DNA of 64,000 nucleotides from Streptomyces griseus subsp. griseus (GCF_003610995.1 NZ_CP032543.1:1674001-1738000); one strand, 5' to 3'. Counted from the first letter of the stretch, positions 36,245 through 44,655 are shown. Numbers and translations: made by a program. Notes: generated by a model from the letters alone, not told the origin.

Positions 36245-37545
36245 CGGCGCTCCCCCGTCGTGGCCGCCGGGCCTGGCGGTTCCGGTTCACCCGCGCGGGC
36301 CTCGATGGGCAGGATCGCATGGACCCGGAACCCGCCTCCGTAGCGAGGTCCCGCCGTGAGGGCGCCGCCCAGGGCGGTGACGCGTTCGCGCATGCCGAGG
36401 AGACCGTGGCCGCCGCCGTCGGGGGCTTCGGTGCCGCCCGCCGGGTCGCCGCCGCTCTCCGTGCCCGGGCGGCGGGCCGCGCTCCCCTGGCCGTTGTCCA
36501 GGACCGTGATCTCGGCGGTGGCTCCGACCCGTACGACGCTCACCTCGGCCCTGGCCCCGGCGCCCGCGTGTTTGCGTACGTTGGTCAGGGCCTCCTGGAT
36601 GACCCGGTACGCGGCCAGGTCGACGGCGGCGGGGAGCCCCGGGCCCCGGTCGGCGCCGGCCACCTCGACGGGGAGCCCGGCGTTGCGGAAGGTGTCCACC
36701 AGCCCGTCCAGGACCGCGAGGCCGGGGGCGGGTTCGGTGGGCGCCTCGGGGTCGCCGGACTGGCGGAGCAGGCCGACGGTGACCCGGAGCTCGTTGAGGG
36801 CGGAGCGGCTGGCGTCCCGCACGTGGGCGAGCGCCTCCTTCGCCTGGTCGGGGCGCTTGTCCATGACGTGGGCGGCGACCCCGGCCTGCACGTTGACCAG
36901 GGCGATGTGGTGGGCGACGACGTCGTGGAGGTCCCGGGCGATCCGCAGCCGCTCCTCGGCGACGCGGCGGCGGGCCTCCTCCTCCCGGGTGCGCTCGGCC
37001 CGCTCCGCGCGCTCCCGGATCGCGTCGACGAAGGCGCGCCTGCTGCGTACGGCGTCCCCGGCGGCCGACGCCATCCCGGTCCAGGCGAAGACACCGAGGT
37101 TCTCCTGGCTGTACCAGGGCGTGGAGCCGAAGGCCATCGCGGCGACCGTCAGGATCCCCATGGTCAGCAGGCCGACCCGCCAGGTGGTGGGGCGGTCGGT
37201 GCGCGAGGCGACGGTGTAGAGCGCGATGACGGTGCTCATCACGACCGGGGCCGGCGGGTCCGTGAAGATGTACTCGGTGGCCGTGAACACCCCGGTCACC
37301 GCGAGGACCGCCATGGGGTGGCGCCGGCGCAGGACGAGGACCGAGGCCGCCAGCACCATCAGCAGCATGCTGAAGGCGCCGGGGGTGCGGGTTCCGAACG
37401 TCGGCCCGTGCCCCTTGCCCGGGTCAGCGAACGAGCCGCAGATCATCGCGACGAGGACGCAGAACGCCAGGGTCGCGTCGAACGCGAGGGGGTGGTCCCG
37501 AAGCCAGCGGCGGGCGCGCGCGAACCCGGAGGGAAGGGTGGTCAC
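36241..37545 (-). CDS. Sensor histidine kinase (HisKA_3 family)
   Basis: A 434-residue membrane kinase with about five helices in the first 170 residues and little extracytoplasmic sequence, suggesting it senses membrane state. DHp helix ARDLHDVVAHHIALV carries the phosphorylated His; the ATPase part has the N-box ALTNVRKHAG, DNGQGS and GHGLLGMRERV. I set the start at GTG 37545 instead of the TTG three codons earlier: TACCGT lies 9 nt before this GTG, fitting a leaderless transcript. Its partner regulator overlaps its 3' end. Confidence 0.93.
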   Translation of the reverse strand: MTTLPSGFARARRWLRDHPLAFDATLAFCVLVAMICGSFADPGKGHGPTFGTRTPGAFSMLLMVLAASVLVLRRRHPMAVLAVTGVFTATEYIFTDPPAPVVMSTVIALYTVASRTDRPTTWRVGLLTMGILTVAAMAFGSTPWYSQENLGVFAWTGMASAAGDAVRSRRAFVDAIRERAERAERTREEEARRRVAEERLRIARDLHDVVAHHIALVNVQAGVAAHVMDKRPDQAKEALAHVRDASRSALNELRVTVGLLRQSGDPEAPTEPAPGLAVLDGLVDTFRNAGLPVEVAGADRGPGLPAAVDLAAYRVIQEALTNVRKHAGAGARAEVSVVRVGATAEITVLDNGQGSAARRPGTESGGDPAGGTEAPDGGGHGLLGMRERVTALGGALTAGPRYGGGFRVHAILPIEARAGEPEPPGPAATTGERR

Positions 37546-37706
37546 GTCCAGCAACGGTACGGCGTGCCGCCCACGGATCCGTCTCCGCGGGGTGCCGATA
37601 CGACCACGAAACCGTACGGGGAGGGCGGACGCGAACAGCAGTGTGCCCCGCGCCGGCGGACCGGACGCGGGGCACAGATGCGTGAGTGCTGGTGGAGCAG
37701 GTACGT

Positions 37707-37985
37707 CTAGTTCGGGATGAGCCCGTCGTCGCTGAGCATGGCGCGCACCTCTTCGAGGGTCGCGCCGGGCGCCGGCAGGATCAGCTCCGACGGCTCCAGG
37801 GAGTCGTCGGAGAGCGGAGTGCCGAGCTCACGCACCTTGTCGAGGAGCGCGTGGAGCGTGGTGCGGAAGCCGGGGCCGTCCCCGCTGTCCATCTCCTTGA
37901 GCAGGAGATCGTCCAGCTCGTTCAGCTCGGCGAAGTGACTGTCGGCCAGCTTGACCTGGCCCTCCCCCATGATCCGTACGATCAT
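37707..37985 (-). CDS. pspAA: PspA-associated protein PspAA
   Basis: A 92-residue protein starting MIVRIMGEGQVKLADSHF, the recognised PspAA signature, with an acidic C-terminus. It follows pspA after 10 bp on the same strand. PspAA is a known actinobacterial partner of PspA in the envelope-stress (phage-shock) response. ATG 37985 is used; the upstream part of the frame overlaps pspA's end. Confidence 0.93.
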   Translation of the reverse strand: MIVRIMGEGQVKLADSHFAELNELDDLLLKEMDSGDGPGFRTTLHALLDKVRELGTPLSDDSLEPSELILPAPGATLEEVRAMLSDDGLIPN

Positions 37986-37995
37986 GACGCCGCCC

Positions 37996-38790
37996 TCACT
38001 GCTTGTCGAACTTGTGCGGGGACTGCTGCGACTGCTGGGTGCCGTCCTGGGCACCGCCCTCGATCGCCTGTTGCGGCGACGAGGAGCCGCCGGCCAGCTC
38101 GGCCTTCATGCGCTGCAGCTCCAGCTCCACATCCGAACCGCCGGAGATCCGGTCCAGCTCGGCGGCGATGTCGTCCTTCGCCGTGCCGGTCGGGTCGTCC
38201 AGGGCGCCGGAGGCGAGCAGCTCGTCGATGGCGCCGGCCCGCGCCTGGAGCTGCTGCGTCTTGTCCTCGGCCCGCTGGATCGCCAGGCCGACGTCGCCCA
38301 TCTCCTCGGAGATGCCGGAGAAGGCCTCGCCGATCCGGGTCTGCGCCTGGGCCGCCGTGTAGGTCGCCTTGATGGTCTCCTTCTTGGTGCGGAAGGCGTC
38401 GACCTTGGCCTGCAGCCGCTGGGCCGCGAGGGTGAGCTTCTCCTCCTCGCCCTGCAGCGTCGTGTGCTGCGTCTCCAGGTCGGTGACCTGCTGCTGGAGG
38501 GCGGCGCGCCGGGACAGCGCCTCACGCGCCAGGTCCTCACGGCCGAGCGCCAGCGCCTTGCGGCCCTGGTCCTCCAGCTTGGACGACTGGCCCTGCAGCT
38601 GGTTCAGCTGCAACTCCAGCCGCTTGCGGGACGTCGCGACGTCGGCGACGCCGCGACGCACCTTCTGAAGCAGCTCCAGCTGCTTCTGGTACGAGTAATC
38701 CAGGGTCTCGCGCGGATCCTCGGCCCGGTCCAGGGCCTTGTTTGCCTTCGCGCGGAAAAGCATCCCCATACGCTTCATGACACCGCTCAT
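37996..38790 (-). CDS. pspA: PspA/IM30 (ESCRT-III-like) membrane-stress protein
   Basis: A 264-residue, almost entirely helical protein. The start MSGVMKRMGMLFRAKANKALDRAEDP is the amphipathic membrane-binding helix 0 and helix 1 of PspA/Vipp1; the rest is a long coiled coil rich in Gln/Ala/Glu up to about 215, then a low-complexity Ser/Gln/Gly tail. It binds damaged membrane from the cytoplasm and forms rods or rings. I start at ATG 38790; the in-frame sequence upstream, back to 38904, is not PspA-like. It is transcribed with pspAA; a pspC gene is not visible. Confidence 0.95.
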   Translation of the reverse strand: MSGVMKRMGMLFRAKANKALDRAEDPRETLDYSYQKQLELLQKVRRGVADVATSRKRLELQLNQLQGQSSKLEDQGRKALALGREDLAREALSRRAALQQQVTDLETQHTTLQGEEEKLTLAAQRLQAKVDAFRTKKETIKATYTAAQAQTRIGEAFSGISEEMGDVGLAIQRAEDKTQQLQARAGAIDELLASGALDDPTGTAKDDIAAELDRISGGSDVELELQRMKAELAGGSSSPQQAIEGGAQDGTQQSQQSPHKFDKQ

Positions 38791-39077
38791 GGGCTTCGCG
38801 CGCCCCCTTCTGACGGACTGAGCTCCAGCACTCCCGATAGAACCCACAGTACGGGTCCTGCCTCTATTACCGCACTGTTCGAGTCCCGATGTGCTCCTAC
38901 CCAAGGACGACTGCCCCCTGCGATCACTCCCGCCCAGGGTGTAGACGACGGTCAGGGAAACCCGTGGTGAACACCCCTTACGCCCCTGTCGGGGTACTTA
39001 CCAGGACGCCGTCCGTTGCCGGATCGTTCCCGCCCGGGTCCACGAGCCCGTATCCCGACCCCGTACCCTTGGGTTTT

Positions 39078-39677
39078 GTGTTCCGTAGCCGTGCCAAGAC
39101 AGAGAAGGCCCCCACCGACAAGGTGACGGCGGACCTCTCCCAGCAGCCCCGCGACCCGCAGGCTCCCAAGGGTCGCCCCACCCCCAAGCGCAGCGAGGCC
39201 CAGACGCAGCGCCGACGCGCCGCGTCCAGCGCGCCGACCGACCGCAAAGCGGCCGTGAAGCGCCAGCGCGAAGCGCGCCGCGCCGATCTGGCCCGGCAGC
39301 GTGAGGCGCTCGCGTCGGGCGACGAGCGCTACCTCCCGGTCCGCGACAAGGGCCCGGTGCGGCGCTTCGTCCGTGACTTCGTGGACTCGCGCTTCTGCAT
39401 CGCCGAGTACTTCCTGCCGCTCGCCGTGGTCATCCTGATCCTCAGCGTGATCCAGGTGCAGAACATCCAGACCATCTCGCTGATGCTCTGGATGGGTGTG
39501 ATCATCCTGATCGTGCTGGACTCGATCGGTCTGTCGATCCGGCTGAAGAAGCAGCTGCGGGAGCGTTTCCCGGACACCCCCAAGCGCGGAGCCGTCGCCT
39601 ACGGTCTGATGCGCACGCTCCAGATGCGTCGTCTGCGGCTCCCGAAGCCGCAGGTCAAGCGCGGAGAGCGGCCCTGA
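39078..39677 (+). CDS. DUF3043 membrane protein
   Basis: A 199-residue protein with a basic soluble N-terminus (RSRAKTEKAPTDK, then RRADLARQREALASGDERYLP) and two helices (YFLPLAVVILILSVIQV and SLMLWMGVIILIVLDSIGL), ending with a basic tail. This is the DUF3043 pattern, restricted to actinobacteria and of unknown role. GTG 39078 is preceded by TACCCT at 8 nt, a leaderless arrangement; the in-frame sequence before it belongs to the pspA promoter region. The stop overlaps the start of the methyltransferase gene. Confidence 0.88.
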   Translation: MFRSRAKTEKAPTDKVTADLSQQPRDPQAPKGRPTPKRSEAQTQRRRAASSAPTDRKAAVKRQREARRADLARQREALASGDERYLPVRDKGPVRRFVRDFVDSRFCIAEYFLPLAVVILILSVIQVQNIQTISLMLWMGVIILIVLDSIGLSIRLKKQLRERFPDTPKRGAVAYGLMRTLQMRRLRLPKPQVKRGERP

Positions 39678-40435
39678 GCACGGAGACCTCCGGCTCCACC
39701 GGCGTACGCGAGACCGTCCGTCAGGAGCTGGTCGCCCGGCAGCTGGACGAGCAGATAGCCGGGCGGTTCCCGGTCGGTCAGCGGCTGCGCGTCCTGGACG
39801 TCGGCATGGGCCGGGGTGTGCAGGCGCTGCGGCTGGCGCGGGCCGGTCACTCGGTGACCGGTCTGGAGTCGGACGGCGAGCTGCTGCGGGCGGCCCGCGA
39901 GGTCCTGGCGACCGAGCCCGAGGGCATCCGCGAGCGGATGAAACTGATCGAGGGGCACGGCCGGGAGACCGGTGTGCACTTCCTGCCGGGCAGCTTCGAC
40001 GTGGTGCTCTGCCACGGTGTCCTGATGTACGTCGAGGAGCCCGACCCGATGCTCGCCGGGCTGGCCCGGATGCTGGCCCCGGGCGGTCTGCTCTCGCTGC
40101 TCGTACGGAACGCGGACGCGCTGGCGATGCGCCCCGGGCTCGGCGGCGATTTCGGCGCGGCCCTGGAGGCCTTCGACTCCGCGACGTACACGAACGGTCT
40201 CGGTCTCACCGTGCGGGCCGACCGCCTCGACGCCCTGCGGGCCACCCTCGCCGGGATCGCCGCCCCGCTGCACGCCTGGTACGGGGTGCGGGTCTTCACC
40301 GACAACACGGCCGACGGCACCGAGCTGTCCGCCGATGAGCTGGAGCGGGTGCTGACCCTGGAGGACCGGGCCGGCCGGACCGACCCGTACCGGGGCGTCG
40401 CGGCGCTGCTCCACCTGTGCGGGGTGCGCGGCTAG
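39674..40435 (+). CDS. SAM-dependent methyltransferase (apparent CTG start)
   Basis: A class I methyltransferase of 253 residues if started at CTG 39674. Motif I is LRVLDVGMGRGVQALRLARAG, motif II/acidic GLESDGELL, and DVVLCHGVLMYVEEPD follows; the tail RGVAALLHLCGVRG is typical of CmoA/YjhP-like proteins. The first ATG in frame (39806) splits motif I and would remove 44 residues, and no ATG, GTG or TTG occurs upstream in the frame. GGAGAG ends 5 nt before the CTG, and CTGA overlaps the DUF3043 stop, indicating translational coupling. Substrate unknown. Confidence 0.87.
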   Translation: MSTETSGSTGVRETVRQELVARQLDEQIAGRFPVGQRLRVLDVGMGRGVQALRLARAGHSVTGLESDGELLRAAREVLATEPEGIRERMKLIEGHGRETGVHFLPGSFDVVLCHGVLMYVEEPDPMLAGLARMLAPGGLLSLLVRNADALAMRPGLGGDFGAALEAFDSATYTNGLGLTVRADRLDALRATLAGIAAPLHAWYGVRVFTDNTADGTELSADELERVLTLEDRAGRTDPYRGVAALLHLCGVRG

Positions 40436-40503
40436 CGGGCGCGGGCCCTCGTTCGGCCCATCAGCACAGGCACCCGAAAGGGTGGGTCCACCAGACTCCG
40501 GAT

Positions 40504-41595
40504 ATGGACGCATCCCCCTCCCACCGCTCCGTGCGGCGGCTGCTGCTCCCCCTGTCCGCAGGTGCCTGCGCGCTCGCCCTGGCGGCCGGCTGCTCCGGCA
40601 CGGACCGGGCGGGCGCCCCCGCGCCGGAGGCCAGCCCCTCCGCCACGGCCCAGGGCTCGGCGGCCCGTGACACCGACGATCTGCAGAGCGCCTACCAGGC
40701 CGTCATCAACGATGTGCTGCCCTCGGTGGTGCAGATCGACGCGTCGGACAGCCTCGGCTCCGGGATCGTCTACGACGACAGGGGCCATATCGTCACCAAC
40801 GCCCATGTGATCGGCGACGAGAAGAAGTTCAAGGTCACCGTCGCCACCGGTGAGGCGGTCCTGAACGCCTCGCTGGTCTCCTCCTACCCGGAGCAGGACC
40901 TGGCCGTCATCAAGCTGGACGATGTGCCCGACGGGCTGAAGGCCGCGAAGTTCGGCGACGCGGAGAAGGTCGAGGTGGGGCAGATCGTGATGGCGATGGG
41001 CTCGCCGCTCGGCCTCTCCAGCAGCGTCACCCAGGGCATCGTCTCGGCGCTCGGCCGCACCGTCAGCGAGAGCCGGGCCGGCGGTGGCACGGGCGCGACG
41101 ATCGCCAACATGGTGCAGACCTCCGCGGCGATCAACCCGGGCAACAGCGGCGGGGCGCTGGTCAACCTGGACAGCGAGGTGATCGGCATCCCGACCCTCG
41201 CGGCGACCGACCCGCAGCTGGGCGACAGCGCGGCGCCGGGCATCGGCTTCGCGATCCCCGTCTCGATGGTGCGGACGGTCGCCGACCAGATCATCAAGGA
41301 CGGCCGGGTCACCGACTCGGGCCGGGCCGCGCTGGACATCACCGGCCGTACGGTCGTCGACGACTCCTACCGGCCGGCCGGGGTGGCGCTGGTGAGCGTG
41401 GAGCGCGGCGGGGCGGCGGACGAGGCGGGACTGCGGGCCGGAGACATCATCACGAAGATCGGCGACACGACCGTCGCCACCATCACGTCGCTCTCCGAGG
41501 CCCTGGCGGGCGACAAGCCGGGCGACAAGGTGAGTGTGACCTACACCCGGGGCGGCGACAGCAGGACGACCGAGGTCACGCTCGGGGAGATCTGA
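40504..41595 (+). CDS. HtrA/DegP-type serine protease with PDZ domain (lipoprotein)
   Basis: A 363-residue S1C protease. The signal peptide has a clear lipobox (ALAAGC) giving a membrane-anchored lipoprotein. The catalytic triad is complete: His in VTNAHVIGD, Asp in EQDLAVIKL, Ser in NPGNSGGALVN. One PDZ domain occupies about 265-360 (AGVALVSVERGGAADEAGLRAGDIITKI). It handles misfolded or damaged exported proteins. ATG 40504 is chosen since the lipoprotein signal then has normal length; CAGACT about 8 nt before it suggests a leaderless transcript. It follows pspA/DUF3043 in an envelope-stress-flavoured neighbourhood. Confidence 0.93.
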   Translation: MDASPSHRSVRRLLLPLSAGACALALAAGCSGTDRAGAPAPEASPSATAQGSAARDTDDLQSAYQAVINDVLPSVVQIDASDSLGSGIVYDDRGHIVTNAHVIGDEKKFKVTVATGEAVLNASLVSSYPEQDLAVIKLDDVPDGLKAAKFGDAEKVEVGQIVMAMGSPLGLSSSVTQGIVSALGRTVSESRAGGGTGATIANMVQTSAAINPGNSGGALVNLDSEVIGIPTLAATDPQLGDSAAPGIGFAIPVSMVRTVADQIIKDGRVTDSGRAALDITGRTVVDDSYRPAGVALVSVERGGAADEAGLRAGDIITKIGDTTVATITSLSEALAGDKPGDKVSVTYTRGGDSRTTEVTLGEI

Positions 41596-41611
41596 GTCCC
41601 GCAGGGGGCAG

Positions 41612-41680
41612 GGGCGGTACGGAAGGCCCGCACGGGGCGAGGGCGGTACGGGAGCCCCGCACGGCGAAGGGGCGGTACGG
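41612..41680. repeat. 29-bp tandem repeat upstream of a terminator arm
   Basis: GGGCGGTACGG occurs at 41612, 41641 and 41670 with a period of exactly 29 bp and related flanks (CCCGCACGG). The third copy is part of the left arm of the terminator palindrome. Confidence 0.8.
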
Positions 41681-41703
41681 GAGCTCCCGTACCGCCCCTT
41701 CGC
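41664..41703. terminator. 40-bp perfect palindrome terminator
   Basis: Arms of 20 bp (GCGAAGGGGCGGTACGGGAG) with no loop base between them, separating the protease from the convergent small gene; 7 bp before the latter's stop codon. Confidence 0.88.
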
Positions 41704-41710
41704 GCTGCGC

Positions 41711-41920
41711 TCAGGCGCCGTCGGCCTGGAGGCTCATCGGGCCGTAGATCTTGGTCGAGTCCTCGAAGAGCGTCACCTGGGCGGCGCCGCCCTCCAGGAG
41801 CTCCTTCCAGAACTCACCGATCCAGGACTCCGCGTCGCCCTGGGTGGTGAACTCCTCCGGCTGCAGGGCCGGCTCCGTCTCCGTACCGTCGGACTTCTCG
41901 AACCGCCACGTCCACGCCAT
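41711..41920 (-). CDS. Small conserved acidic protein
   Basis: A 69-residue protein starting MAWTWRFEKSDGTE at ATG 41920, with GGAGG well placed upstream. It contains FTTQGDAESWIGEFWKELLEGG and ends VTLFEDSTKIYGPMSLQ; Trp-rich and acidic, no Cys, no membrane helix. I recognise it as a widespread small streptomycete protein but know of no function. The frame's extension to 42010 is unsupported. Divergent from the cobU-like gene. Confidence 0.85.
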   Translation of the reverse strand: MAWTWRFEKSDGTETEPALQPEEFTTQGDAESWIGEFWKELLEGGAAQVTLFEDSTKIYGPMSLQADGA

Positions 41921-42039
41921 GTCCGCCTCCTGGGTCGCGTTGCTGCCCGACTCCTGGGCCCGCTGCTGCTCCTGGGTCAGTTGCTGCCCGAAGCCTAGCC
42001 GGGCGCGCACCTCGCGGGGGGACGCGGGAGGATCAAGGT

Positions 42040-43242
42040 GTGGAACTGACTCTGCTCGGCACCGGAGCCCCCGACGGGCTGCCGCGCCCCTCCTGCCCCT
42101 GTGCCGCCTGCGCGACGGCCCGCGGCCCGTGGGCGCGCGCCGCGACCGCCCTGCTGGTCGACGACGCGCTGCTCCTCGACCTGACCCCGGGAGCGGTGTT
42201 CGCGGCCGCCCGCGCGGGCCATTCGCTGGGCGCGGTGCGCCAGGTGCTGCTGACCCATCCGCACGACGGGCCCGCCGTGGAGCTGCCGCCCACCCTGCCG
42301 CCGGCCGGGCGGGTGCCGGACGGCCAGGTGCTGACGCTGATCAGCGGGCACCGGGTGCGGGCGGTGCCGATGGACGCGCCCGGGACCGGTTACGAGGTGG
42401 GCTCCCCGGAGGGCGAGCGGCTGCTCTACCTGCCGCCGGGGGCCGCGCCCGCCGGTCTCGACGGGCGGCAGGAGAAGCCGTACGACCTGGTCGTCTGCGA
42501 TGTGATCGGGCGGCCCGACGCGGTGGCGCGGCTGCGGGCGGTCGGCGCGGTCGGCCCGGCCACCGAGGTGATCGCGGTCCATCTGGACCACGACGCCCCT
42601 CCGGGTGCGGCGCTGGACAGGCTCCTCGCGGCGGCCGGGGCGCGGGCGGTGCCGGACGGGACGACGCTGGTGGTGGGCGAGTACCCGGTGGTGCCGGATG
42701 TGCCGCGCCGGCTGCTGGTGACGGGCGGTGCGCGGTCGGGGAAGTCGCTGGAGGCGGAGCGGCGTCTGGAGACGTTCCCCGAGGTCGTGTACGTGGCGAC
42801 CGGCGGGCGGCGCGAAGGGGACCCGGAGTGGGCGGCGCGGGTGGGGCTGCACCGGGAGCGCAGGCCGGGCGCGTGGCGGACCGAGGAGACCTGTGAGGTC
42901 GCGGAGCTGCTGGACTCGGACGGGCCGCCGCTGCTGGTGGACTGCCTGTCGCTGTGGCTGACGGACGCGATGGACCGGGTGGAGGCCTGGGAGGACGAAC
43001 GGTGGCGGCACGGCGGCGAGGAGGCGTTGCGGGCGCGGGTCGCGGAGCTGGTGGCGGCGGTGCGGGCAACCCGGCGTCAGGTGGTGCTGGTGACCAACGA
43101 GGTGGGTGCGGGGGTGGTCCCGGCGACCCCGGCGGGGCGGCGGTTCCGGGACGAGCTGGGGCGGCTGAACGCGGCGGTGGCGGCCGAGTGCGAGGAAGTG
43201 CTGCTGGTGGTGGCGGGGCAGGCGGTGGTGTTGCGGGGGTGA
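42040..43242 (+). CDS. cobU: Adenosylcobinamide kinase/guanylyltransferase fused to an MBL-like domain
   Basis: A 400-residue fusion. Residues ~225-400 are CobU/CobP: P-loop GGARSGKS (229-236), VVYVATGG, the guanylate-accepting His region VGLHRERR, DCLSLWLTD and VTNEVGAGVVP. This part phosphorylates adenosylcobinamide and attaches GMP in cobalamin nucleotide-loop assembly. Residues 1-215 resemble a metallo-beta-lactamase fold protein of the PhnP group: LLGTGAPDGLP, a CxCxxC set at 19-24 and THPHDG at 72-77. The metal motif is degenerate (HxHxDH not kept), so the domain may be non-catalytic. GTG start after GGGAGG. cobT follows after a repeat-rich gap. Confidence 0.9.
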   Translation: MELTLLGTGAPDGLPRPSCPCAACATARGPWARAATALLVDDALLLDLTPGAVFAAARAGHSLGAVRQVLLTHPHDGPAVELPPTLPPAGRVPDGQVLTLISGHRVRAVPMDAPGTGYEVGSPEGERLLYLPPGAAPAGLDGRQEKPYDLVVCDVIGRPDAVARLRAVGAVGPATEVIAVHLDHDAPPGAALDRLLAAAGARAVPDGTTLVVGEYPVVPDVPRRLLVTGGARSGKSLEAERRLETFPEVVYVATGGRREGDPEWAARVGLHRERRPGAWRTEETCEVAELLDSDGPPLLVDCLSLWLTDAMDRVEAWEDERWRHGGEEALRARVAELVAAVRATRRQVVLVTNEVGAGVVPATPAGRRFRDELGRLNAAVAAECEEVLLVVAGQAVVLRG

Positions 43243-43246
43243 GGGG

Positions 43247-43388
43247 CGGTCGGCCGGTCCTGAGCGGGGCTCGCGGGTGCCGGGGGGTCCTGAGCGGGCC
43301 TGGCGGGTGAGGGGCCGCTCAGGCGTGGGGCTCGCGGCGTGAGGGGGCCGGTCGGCCGGTCCTGAGCAGGGCTCGCGGCGTGAGGGGG
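43247..43388. repeat. Imperfect repeats between cobU and cobT
   Basis: The 19-mer CGGTCGGCCGGTCCTGAGC occurs at 43247 and 43349, each followed by GGGCTCGCGG; a partial copy (GGTCCTGAGCGGGCC) lies between. The region has no start codon context for a gene, and I see no cobalamin-riboswitch core in 43243-43500. Confidence 0.7.
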
Positions 43389-43500
43389 CGTCACCGCTAC
43401 CTCTCGGGCCGTCCGGGCCGACCGGTACTGTTCCCGGCAGGGGCCCGCCGCCGGGTGCCCGGACCGGAAACCGACGTGACGACCCGCGAGGCAGACCTCC

Positions 43501-44607
43501 GTGAACCTGGACGACTTCTCCGACCTGATCGAACGCCCCGACGGGGGTGTACGGCGCGATGCCGAGGAACGGCGGGAGCGGCTGATCGTCCCGCCCGGGG
43601 CCCTCGGCCGGCTGGACGAGCTGGGCGAGTGGCTCAGCGCCGCGCAGCAGTCCGTACCGGTCAGGGCGCTCTCGCAGCCGCGCGTGGTGCTCTTCGCCGG
43701 TGACCACGGGGTGGCGGAGCTGGGCGTCTCGGGGCGCGCGGCGGGCACCACCCAGGAGCTGGTGCGGGCGGCCCTCGACGGGGCGAGCCCGGTGGCGGTG
43801 CTGGCCCGGCGCTTCTCGGTGCCACTGCGGATCGTGGACGCCGGGGTGGACTGCGACCCGGAGCTGCTTCCCGAGTCCGTCGTACGTCACCGGGTGCGGC
43901 GCGGATCGGGGCGCATCGACATCGAGGACGCCCTGACCGCCGAGGAGGCCGAGCGGGCCGTCCGCCTGGGCATGGCCATCGCCGACGAGGAAGCCGACTC
44001 CGGCACCGATCTGGTGGTGCTCGGCGACCTGAGCGTCGGCGGGACCACGGCGGCGGCCACCCTCGTCGCGGCCCTGTGCGGTACGGACGCCTCCGTGGTG
44101 ACCGGGCGCGGCGGTGCGGGCATCGACGACCTGGCCTGGATGCGCAAGTGCGCCGCGATCCGGGACGCGCTGCGCCGGGCCCGGCCGGTGCTCGGCGACC
44201 AGCTGGAGCTGCTGGCCACGGTGGGCGGGGCGGATCTGGCCGCGATGACCGGGTTCCTGCTCCAGTCGGCGGTGCGCCGGATGCCGGTGGTCCTGGACGG
44301 GGTCGTCGCGGCGGCCTGTGCGCTGGTGGCGCAGCGGGCGGCGTTCCGGGCGCCGGACTGGTGGCTGGCCGGGCAGGTCAGCGGGGAGCCCGCGCAGTCG
44401 AAGGCGCTGGACCGGATGGCGCTGACCCCGCTGCTGGACCACGGGGTCACGGTGGGCGAGGGCACGGGGGCGCTGCTGGCCCTGCCGCTGGTGCAGGCGG
44501 CGGCCGCGTTCGCCGCCGAGCTGCCGGAGCGTACGCCGGTGGCGGCGGCGGACGAGGACGAGGCGGCCCCCGCCGAGGACGATGTGAAGGCACCGGACGC
44601 GACCTGA
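43501..44607 (+). CDS. cobT: Nicotinate-nucleotide--dimethylbenzimidazole phosphoribosyltransferase
   Basis: A 368-residue CobT that activates the lower-ligand base as alpha-ribazole phosphate. It is recognised from PPGALGRLDELGEW, FAGDHGVAELGVS, GDLSVGGTTAAATL, VTGRGGAGIDD and the C-terminal catalytic Glu region LDHGVTVGEGTGALLALPL. GTG start. A TACTGT -10-like box lies about 80 bp upstream. The last 40 residues are an Ala/Glu/Asp tail beyond the usual end. cobS lies 3.5 kb downstream, so the nucleotide-loop set is nearly complete in this window. Confidence 0.95.
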   Translation: MNLDDFSDLIERPDGGVRRDAEERRERLIVPPGALGRLDELGEWLSAAQQSVPVRALSQPRVVLFAGDHGVAELGVSGRAAGTTQELVRAALDGASPVAVLARRFSVPLRIVDAGVDCDPELLPESVVRHRVRRGSGRIDIEDALTAEEAERAVRLGMAIADEEADSGTDLVVLGDLSVGGTTAAATLVAALCGTDASVVTGRGGAGIDDLAWMRKCAAIRDALRRARPVLGDQLELLATVGGADLAAMTGFLLQSAVRRMPVVLDGVVAAACALVAQRAAFRAPDWWLAGQVSGEPAQSKALDRMALTPLLDHGVTVGEGTGALLALPLVQAAAAFAAELPERTPVAAADEDEAAPAEDDVKAPDAT

Positions 44608-44609
44608 GC

Positions 44610-44655
44610 GGCCGGGGGCGGTGCGGGCGCGCGAGCCGGCCCGCACCGCCCGGCC
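44610..44655 (+). terminator. cobT terminator
   Basis: An 11-bp perfect stem (GGCGGTGCGGG with CCCGCACCGCC), extended by GGCC/GGCC after a bulge, begins 3 nt past the cobT stop. Confidence 0.75.

Noticed and set aside
32133..36359. 1408-residue plus-strand open frame
   Set aside because: Antisense to the RND pump and response regulator; composition Gly/Asp/Arg-rich without any motif.
39806..40435. ATG 39806 as methyltransferase start
   Set aside because: It would delete half of the SAM-binding motif; the CTG with GGAGAG fits better.
43243..43500. Cobalamin riboswitch upstream of cobT
   Set aside because: No B12-box-like GCCACTG or AGCCAGGAGACC core was found; only repeats.
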